DNA from: Pholiota molesta
Taxonomy: Eukaryota; Basidiomycota; Agaricomycetes; Agaricales; Strophariaceae
Reading direction: 5' to 3'
Assembly (NCBI GenBank): GCA_014925825.1
Contig: JACGCK010000171.1
Coordinates: forward strand, 31,668 to 95,667
DNA length: 64,000 nucleotides
Shown here: positions 56,547 to 64,000 of the stretch, piece after piece
How the letters are laid out: every line of letters starts with the position of its first letter
Numbering within the stretch: position 1 is the first letter of the stretch
Notes under the pieces: generated by a model
Seen by the model: the letters and a program-made list of their open reading frames with translations, nothing else
Database searches by the model: none
What the model was told of the DNA's origin: nothing
Translations under genes and position numbers: made by a program

Positions 56547-58247
56547 ATGGTTCATTTAATTGATAGTGGGAAAAAGGCTCTGGACGACCTTAGCGTACGT
56601 ACACCCCCAAACCACCATAGTGTCGAACATTGAACATGCCATATCCAAGTCAAAGATTGTAGAGGGAAAGACGCTTCCTGCGTTTGTGTTTGGTGCTGCC
56701 ACTTTAGAAGAAGAAATTTATTTCAATGCCGGTGGTTATAAAATTGTGGATGATCCTGCGAGTGGTAAAGTCACCGGGGACACTGTCTTTTGGGTGTGTA
56801 GTATGACCAAAATGATTGCGCATGTCAGTCTATTTTACTTCGATTATTGTATCTATCGTATATGTACTAACCTCTACTTTACAGATTGCTGCCCTCCAGT
56901 TAATCGACCAAGGAAAGTTAACGCCCGATGCCCCTGTTTCTAAATTCTTTCCCCAATTTCTCCATGCCATCATCGTTGATGACATCGAGTCCCCAGCGTC
57001 ATCGTACACCCCAGCAAAGAATCCAGTAACAGTGAAGCATTTGTTGAACTTCTCTAGTGGGCTCTTCTACCCTCCAATCCCCCGTTCCGGATCAAGGATG
57101 CCTGGTCCATATTCTGCACCTCATGATATGAAAGATCCACACACGAATTTCTCGCGTTGTTACAGGTGTGTCGTCCACTCCAGTTCTGCAGTACAGTTCA
57201 TGGATTGAGATATAATGAACAGGGAGATTTACCCGGAATTCCGCTCAAATTCGAACCTGGTACAGATTGTAAGTATCACTCCGAGTCCTGGAAGTCATTG
57301 ATCCTATATTGATCATACCTCAATTGATTGTTCAGTTGTATATGGATTCAGCTCCGATATACTTGGGTTCATTGTCGAAAAAATATCTGGAAAGACGTTG
57401 GAGGCATATTTGTGAGTCGCGGTCTCGTCAATCTCGGCGAAATTTCCATTGAAATTTTAGAAAGCCAAGAGAACATTTTTGCACCGCTGGAAATGAAAGG
57501 GTCCTTCTATTTGACGCCAGATCTGAAAGAGCGAATGCTTACCTTAACACGACGCACCCCGGATGGAAAACTTGAACATCAAGCCGAATGTAAAATAATC
57601 GAGCAGGACTATACCAAAGGTAACTGGTGACCTATCTCTGTCTCACTGAATTGGTTTCGTTGTGCTCAACCCCTTCAGTTTCACGCCACATGGGAGGAGT
57701 AGGATTGTACACCACGTTAAGAGACTACCTCAAACTCTTACGACATATCCTCCAAATCCACGGTGAGAACATCTCTTTAGCCTCCAGGGCTCACGTACTG
57801 CTGCTCCTGTCAACTAACGTCGTCAATCCCTAGCCGGTAAAGCAACAAACCCCATCCTCAGCCTCGAAAGCGTCCAGAGTTTGTTCGTTGGCACATCAAC
57901 CGAAGCAGGCGTCAAAAATCTCGACTTGTTTACGGCCTCTGCGCCAACGAAAGGAAACTCGTGGAGTACTGCTCTCGCCGTCTCCTCTGTAGATGCGCCT
58001 GGTCGCAGGAAGAAAGGATCCGCCTTCTGTAAGTGGCGATCCTTTGCTGGATGATGAACATGTTCTTAATCCCCCGGATGACATAGGGTCAGGATGGGCT
58101 GGCACTTACTTTTTCATGGATCCTACGACTGGCCTTGCCGGTGTATATGGGACACAGCTAAATGGCACAGTTAGTGGCAGCCGCGATCCCGAGAATCTGG
58201 AAGCATTCACTGCCTTTGAGGAGACCCTTTACGCAGGGCTGGCTTAA
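56547..58247 (+). CDS. Class C beta-lactamase-like serine hydrolase, copy C, one frame break
   Basis: Same nine-exon plan: 56547-56594, 56650-56823, 56885-57165, 57223-57268, 57336-57411, 57465-57619, 57679-57762, 57834-58028, 58087-58247. Catalytic CSMTK, VYGFSSD and SRHMGG are present; the C terminus FFMDPTTGLAGVYGTQ is intact. It is the most diverged of the three. Exon 3 is one base short near 57148-57151, so that NFLALLQ by analogy reads NFSRCY; the rest of the gene is open. Exons 6 and 8 are shorter by in-frame amounts (9 and 6 bases) relative to copy B, which argues for purifying selection. The break is probably a consensus deletion. Confidence 0.82.
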
Positions 58248-58417
58248 CGTTCCTCGGGTCTTGAGCGGAATACGCGGACCAAAGAGAGCAAAGAGAGAAA
58301 GACTCGGAAGATCTTGTAAGCTAGATTAGTTGTACAACATATCAGCGAAAGCGTTCGAAGGATGCAAATGTACAAAGGATTATATCTCTACAGCACATGT
58401 AGCGTCCGAATTCGATC

Positions 58418-61400
58418 TTAGCAAATGACACAATCCTCTTTGAAGCTGAGGTTGTACATCGTTTTATCAACGATCTTCTCTATCTTCTTCCAGTCCGAGC
58501 GTCTTTGAATGAATTCATAGATGTCCTGTTAGAAAATTCAGAAATGATAAGCAAAGAATAACATGAACGCAAAGATGACTAACCTCAGGTCTATAAGCCC
58601 CACCATATCGTGCGACGTCCTTCACAATCTGCGCTAAGTCTTTCGCATCTTCGACAACGTAAACATGTCCTAGCATCCTAAGATGCGCAAAGTCGGCTGA
58701 GATAGCCGATATCTACATGGCGAGTTAATTCTTGCCTTAAGTATAAAAAGGAACAGAAGATACCTTTAAGGATGCAATGAATGCGTTATATGCATTCAAG
58801 TCCGCTATGACTTGGAATCCGCCCGTCAAGGAGATAATCTGACGTTTGATATGCTTTTGCAGAATTCTATCATTGCGCGCGTCCACATCAGTTCTCTAGT
58901 AATACGAAAAGGGCGAATGGAAATATAGACGTACCCGATCAGCCGCAACCCCACCTCCTGATAGAACACCTCCAAAACCTCCTTGCTCGTGCTCCCTTTC
59001 AACAGCTTACAATGGTTCTCCAGGCATCGAATCGCTTCTTGACACCCTTTCGTTGGCCCTAGCTCAAGCGGGGTGTCTTCGGGAGGGTAGTATTCCCTTG
59101 GCTTCGTGAGAGTGAGAATGATGTGCTCCACCTAACAATCGCCATCGCATTCATCAATTCAACGACATAGGAAATAAGATCAAAAAGGAAATTTACCTGG
59201 TTCATTAGGACTTCGGTACCAGCATTCAGCCCCGTCGCTACCGAATCATCTAGCGAATTTTCGAATCGCTTCTTTTCTCTTACAACAGCGTTCAAAAAAT
59301 CTGTTTTATCGATATGGGGGGCCTAATGGTATTCGTCAGCAATCAATAAATCTCACCAAAAGGACTTCCTTACCAATTCCTTGTCAAAGTACACCTGCGT
59401 AATCGACTGGATGGTGTCACCAATGTGGACCAGCTCGAAGAACTGCACCAACGGTGCAACATTGGCCGTATCGGAGTGCTCTCCCGGCTTATATTCCCCA
59501 TTTGTTCCGTAGCCTATCATCATCACAACAGAAATTAATCCTGTCCATCGCAAATCGAAAAGAGACTCACTTGGCGAATCCCCTCGACACATGCTGGTCC
59601 CCAAGCGCCTGCAACATCAATATAAACAGCTCCTCGATGGTGTCGCGCACGCGGTGCCCGTAGTGTCCAGGGTACCCGGCGAACGTCTCCACGCGCTTCA
59701 GCGACTCGCGGTCCGCGTGGATAATTTCCAACGCGACATCGAGGGAGAGCAACAGGTCGAGCTGGCGCGTGTCGTTCGAGGTCGTGCTGCCGGCGGTGGA
59801 GGGCGTGACGCCTGACGGCGCAATGAGGGGCGTCGGGGACGTGAGCTCGAGCTGCGAAAGGGAGACTGGAGACACGGTGAGTGTGATCTGGCCCGGTAGG
59901 AAGCCAAGATGGTGGACGCACCGGATTTCTTAGCCCGTGCCCCATTCAGCGTCGGAACGTAATCCTCTTCTCCTCCTCAAACAACGCACTCTCCTGGAAG
60001 TTTTTCGAGTACCCATTAGGCCGGGCCGCGCCCGCGGTACCACCCGCCCCAGTGACCCAGCGCTGCGGATTCAGCATCTGGATGCCCTGCACCGCGGCGG
60101 AGCCGCCGGTCATCAGCGCCCCACCGACGACGCCCACTGTGCGGGGAACAATGGTGACTGGGAGCAGGAGGATATTGGTGAAGGAGGCGAGGACGTTGCG
60201 TTTGAGCAGGGCGGGGTTTTGCGAGGAGATGAATTGGCGCGTGCCATCGGCGGCGGTAGGCGTTGATGCCGAGGCCTGGATACAAGCTGAGTGAGGGTCA
60301 AGGCAAACAGGAGTGTTGCTCACCTCCCGGTCCCAACCTTTGCAGATAGCGTCGAATGCCAGTTTCACGGATTCGACTTCTTCGTCTAGGTACTCGTCCA
60401 TGTTAGCTTCGAACATGCGATACCTATCAAATTGTGTTAGTCGCGCACAATGACTATTGAGCACGGAAAAGTCGCACACAACATCCTCCGCTTTATGTGT
60501 ATCGACATCCGAGTCCTTCCGCTGATTTGCTACGTCCATGATGGCATCGACCATTTTCCATGCCACCCTAAACGATGCCGCGGTAGACTTCAAGTAGGTA
60601 TCATTGGATATTTCACGCGCATGCGCCAGGAGAGTCGTGATATATTCCCCAACGACTTCTATTGCCAGTCGGTCGGCGAACTGGATGAGCACCTGTGATG
60701 CAGGGGGAAGACCCGGACAGCTCTGGCACCATGCTCGCGTATGGCTCCGAGGATCACGTCCATGAATTCGTCCATAGCATCGAAATCTAGCTGGCCTTCA
60801 GATCTGTATGACGAATATAAGCATGTGGTAAATCAGCACGGTGTGTACTCACGTAAAGTTGTCCAACGCCCTCCACTGATCTTGCTGATAGAAAATCTCC
60901 CGTTTCTCCGCCCACACTTTTCCCATCTCCCAGTCTCCACTGCTCGCATCCCATACTTCCCAACTCGACTCTGCTGCTTCCCGCATCTGCGCCTCATCGC
61001 CTTTGCTGTCTGCGACATCAAATGCGGCCAGGAGCGTTGCATCGAAACGATCCATCGCTGTGCGGAGTGACACGAATAGAGATTCCCATTGTCGTACTGG
61101 TTGTATCTTGGGTGACAGGAAGCGAGAGAGAAGTTGTAGCGTTTTGGCTTCGTTGTACAGCGAAGATTTGACTTCAGAGGCGATATCCGAGAGAATGACA
61201 TGGGGAGGCGACGTCAGAAGACGGGTGAGAGGTTTGAGAAGGGTATGTACGCGAGTGTATTTCGTTCGAGAGGTGTCCTTCGGCGGTGGTTGTGGAAATA
61301 AAGGAGAGGCCATGGCTACATCCTGAAATGCGCCGACAAAATCGCCCATCTCATCCGGAGGTGGCTGATCGAAAACGTCGGCGGTCGTAAAGTCCCCAAA

Positions 61401-61778
61401 CTCGTCATCGACTGGGATGATCGGAGGCGCCGCTGCGCGCGACACCACCGCTCTGTCGTTCGACTTGCGCTCTAGCACGTCGAGCACCTTCTTCATCGCG
61501 GGGTCAGCGTCGATGCCCAGGATCTTCCATCGCTTGTCCCAGATGGCCTCATTTTTGACAAAGGCGGCCGTTGCGCGACAGCATCTGCTGTACGAAGGGA
61601 TATCGGGTACTGGGAGGTAAGAGAGTATCAGCAGATGAAGAGCCGAGGGTAACCGACCGACAAGAGGTGGTGCTGGATCGACTGTTTTCTGGCCCGTCGC
61701 GCGAGAAAGAAAGCGGGCGCCGGTCGACGCTGCAGACGAGTAGAGCTTGACAGGCTCTAACGTTGCGAACTTGTCCAT
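58418..61778 (-). CDS. RCY1: Recyclin-1 (F-box/Sec10-like endocytic recycling factor), frame-broken
   Basis: Recyclins couple an F box to a Sec10-like helical domain and act in membrane recycling. Exon 1 (61778-60853) begins MDKFATLEPVKLYSS and holds the F box LPSALHLLILSYLPVPDIPSYSRC, then an acidic linker (DDEFGDF). Later exons encode MDEFMDVILGAIREHGA, RMFEANMDEYLDEEVESVKLAF, LNPQRWVTG, LLLSLDVALEIIHADRESLKRV, QFFELVHIGDTIQSITQVYFDKEL and the tail RPE/DIYEFIQRRSDWKKIEKIVDKTMYNLSFKEDC, all in order. The frame slips by one missing base at 60703-60707 (C run on the minus strand) and near 59985, and probably twice near 59511-59517. As with RRP9, this looks like consensus error. Exact small exons at the 3' end are uncertain. 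Confidence 0.85.
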
Positions 61779-62214
61779 CCCGCAAGATCAAAGCTTCTGG
61801 TAGGCGCTGCCAGCGACAGCCTCTAGAATGTTGTTTTCGTCGATGGTCGCCACGATGGTCGAAGTCAAGATCCAAGTCCGAAAGTCGGCGCTCGTCGTCG
61901 TCGCTCGGTCACCACTGTCACGTGAATATACTTGGAATAAGTATACCATTACGCAATCATTGACATTATTATGCAGCGCTAAAAATGAGCGCTTAGTAGC
62001 GCTTGAAGCTTTGACAACTCTCGGCGTAGATCCAGTGGCACGAGCCTATATAGAGAAGTAGGATGTAACGGTTATATTGAAGTTATAAACGCATGTGTAC
62101 TCGAAGAGATCTAGGAAATTGCTACAAGTTATGGTTGAGTATATGTATTGATCAGAACAAGCCGGGCCGATGCATGGTCAAGATCCGAATCTGTCTCCCA
62201 GAGCGGGATGTAGT
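61779..62214. other. Spacer upstream of recyclin-1
   Basis: Promoter of recyclin-1 and the 3' end of the HsbA-like gene. Nothing else seen. Confidence 0.5.
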
Positions 62215-62994
62215 TTATACACAGATAGGTTTGATGGTAGGCCAAAAGATGCTGGGAATGCAAAATTGACTGTATGATTTGATGGTATTCTTGACAGATA
62301 CATCCAACTGGCGAAGCCTTCCTTCGCCGTATGTTTCTTGGATGGAATCAGCAGAATCAGCGCAGTCGCAAAGGCCTAGAACATGAATCCGTCAGGTAGG
62401 ATGGAAAATCAGAGGTTCATTGTACTAACGTCAATTCCAGACTCGAGGGTACTGAGAACGGCGACAATGGGCGCAGTTAGGGCGAACTGCGCAAAAATAG
62501 TATGCTTCCCGAGGACAGTGGACAAAAGGTCTGGTGAATCTTGATGAACTGTAGTGTTTTATTTGAGAATTATCGAACTATCAGCAATTTGTCTGCAGCT
62601 AGACAGTAGGGACTGAATGTTGAATATTGATCCTCACCTGAGCAGCGCGTCAACTACAAGGTCAGCACCGTGTTCTCCAAATGGACTTGGCTCCATTTAT
62701 CATCGTCACCGCCATAGTAACGTCGCTGACAATGCTGGTGAACCCGGTGGTTACACTCTAGAGAGAACAGCCAGGTCAGAAAAAAAGATTTTGCAAAACC
62801 AATAAAAAACACACCGTAGCAATTGTCGCCATATCGGCTGCAGTGGTTTTCGTGCTAACGGCGCTTACCGAAACGTTGAGGCTGGCGGAAATCTTTGTTA
62901 CACTTTGGATGCTCGTAACCACCTGGCTGGAGGTCAAATCAGTGGCGGTCGTGCCGGTCGTGGCACAGCTGGCGCTTTGTGCCAATGCCAACAT
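62215..62994 (-). CDS. HsbA-like hydrophobic surface-binding protein, frame-broken
   Basis: HsbA-type proteins are small secreted helical proteins that attach to hydrophobic surfaces and recruit hydrolases. Readable blocks in order: DLTSSQVVTSIQSVTKISAS with SLNVSVSAV, VTTGFTSIVSDVTMAV, GADLVVDALLR, LLSTVLGKHTIFAQFALTAP, VLSTLESGID, AFATALILLIP and LDVSVKNTIKSYS. Introns lie near 62806-62759, 62636-62550 and 62430-62376. The blocks fall in different frames, changing near 62680 and near 62330, each fitted by one missing base. The start is unsure: the Met at 62994 follows an upstream stretch that could encode a signal peptide (MHF...) in another frame. Either a decayed gene or the same error type. 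Confidence 0.6.
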
Positions 62995-64000
62995 GTGGCG
63001 AGGACGGTGATGCTGAGTTGAAATGCATATTGACTTGCGAAGTAGACGTTCAAGTTGGAGGGAAAGTGTTAAACAGATGAGCTGCTGAAACCTTCGACGT
63101 GATGAGTTGCTTTTATACCTGTCGTACTCATGTGCTGTTCTGCGATTTTGGAGTCCAGCAAAATGCTTGGTATCCAGTTCAAAATCTTCTAATCCTCGCA
63201 TAAATGACAGCTCGCAATTATTGATCCCCTTATCCGTTCTAAAAAGTATCTATCATTTACCTAGCAGAACACCATGCTGAACTTCTGTCACCGAGAGATT
63301 TAGGTCTACGATCCAGGCTAATCGTGATCGGAGAGCAGACTTGGGAGCTCACAAAGCTCTACATTTCGACGCTGCAGGGTAGTGTTTTCTATCTACCACT
63401 GAATGAGGTGGCTGAATTTGACGTCGCGGGAATTTTTGGTAGAGAGTTAAGTTCATTTTGTTCAGTACAAAAAATCAAAGACAGTCTCTGGCGTCTGAAG
63501 CGAGAAAAAATAACTCCGGCTACAAGGCTACAAGGCAATCTATGCCCACCTGGTTACAGTAAAGCCAGAGGTCAAAGTCAGAGTCATACGGCCGTAAGTG
63601 CAACATCATGCCTTCTCCTCCGGAGTCAAAGTCTTCAGTAGGCACTAACCAAGGATAGTGCAGCAGTACTACCGCCGTATCCTAAACTTGAACACAAATT
63701 CCTTCGTGATAATAGATACGAACCTTTGAAATTGCTGATTAGGGTCCCAATATTTCGCTCGCGCTACAGTCTACTTAGTTATACATAATTCATCAGGTTG
63801 GGCATTACGCGATTTTATATAAGATGAGAGATCCTTTCTGCCGTTCGCTTCACGTCCTACCATAAAAAATGTTCGTCCACATCTGCTCCTAGCTATCTGG
63901 AGATTGGCAAACATCTGAGCTACTGAAGCCGGCGGACTCTGGGCGTCGCCTTCAGGCCTGCGAGCAGCCCCGCTCTATACTTGATTGGGAATCACACGAC
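62995..64000. other. Right end of window
   Basis: About 1 kb without a supportable gene. A 105-codon frame at 63324-63641 has no recognised domain. Confidence 0.45.

Overview
The window is nuclear DNA of a filamentous basidiomycete, most likely an Agaricomycete of wood-decay type. Genes are split by many 50-60 base introns. The gene set fits: a four-motif laccase, a copper-fist regulator, a CaaX-ended lipopeptide pheromone precursor, a PL1 pectate lyase, an HsbA-like surface protein and a HET-domain protein. A class II tRNA-Ser(GCT) with an intron and a U6 snRNA gene are also present. I cannot name the species.

Layout. 1-1124: 5' end of zuotin (-). 2.7-3.3 kb: a degenerate tandem duplication. 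3.4-7.9 kb: left arm of a large inverted duplication, with a small secreted protein gene (SSP1, -) divergent from an intact 14-exon laccase (LCC1, +). 8.1-17.7 kb: a second, mirror-image duplication. A multi-pass membrane protein gene, a non-coding repeat and alanine aminotransferase (all -) face a relic aminotransferase fragment, the same repeat and a second membrane protein gene (all +). 18.6-25.1 kb: an SDR, the U3 snoRNP protein RRP9 and an unrecognised acidic protein. 26.0 kb: tRNA-Ser. 29.4-31.4 kb: copper-fist regulator. 32.7-35.1 kb: HET-domain protein. 35.2-40.1 kb: right arm of the inverted duplication, with frame-broken laccase LCC2 (-), SSP2 (+) and a SINE-like insertion. 40.8 kb: U6. 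41.2-42.5 kb: a PIH1-family R2TP subunit. 42.7-44.4 kb: a foldback-type element with a perfect 10-base target-site duplication. 44.5-45.8 kb: pectate lyase. 47.3 kb: pheromone precursor. 49.1-50.5 kb: Rrn9-like nuclear protein. 51.4-58.2 kb: three class C beta-lactamase-like serine hydrolases (one -, two +). 58.4-61.8 kb: recyclin-1 (-). 62.2-63.0 kb: HsbA-like protein (-).

How the genes may work together: the laccases are multicopper oxidases and both duplicated promoters keep a TGCRCNC-type metal-response motif, so the copper-fist regulator between them is a plausible but untested controller. ZUO1, RRP9 and the Rrn9-like protein belong to ribosome biogenesis or function; PIH1 and recyclin-1 are housekeeping.

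Quality warning: seven gene models (LCC2, RRP9, PIH1, two serine hydrolases, recyclin-1, HsbA-like) and the tail of SSP2 need single-base insertions, mostly in short homopolymers, to stay in frame. Every clearly placed case has the same sign. Because RRP9 should be essential, I read most of these as consensus deletions rather than pseudogenes, so LCC2 is not proven dead.
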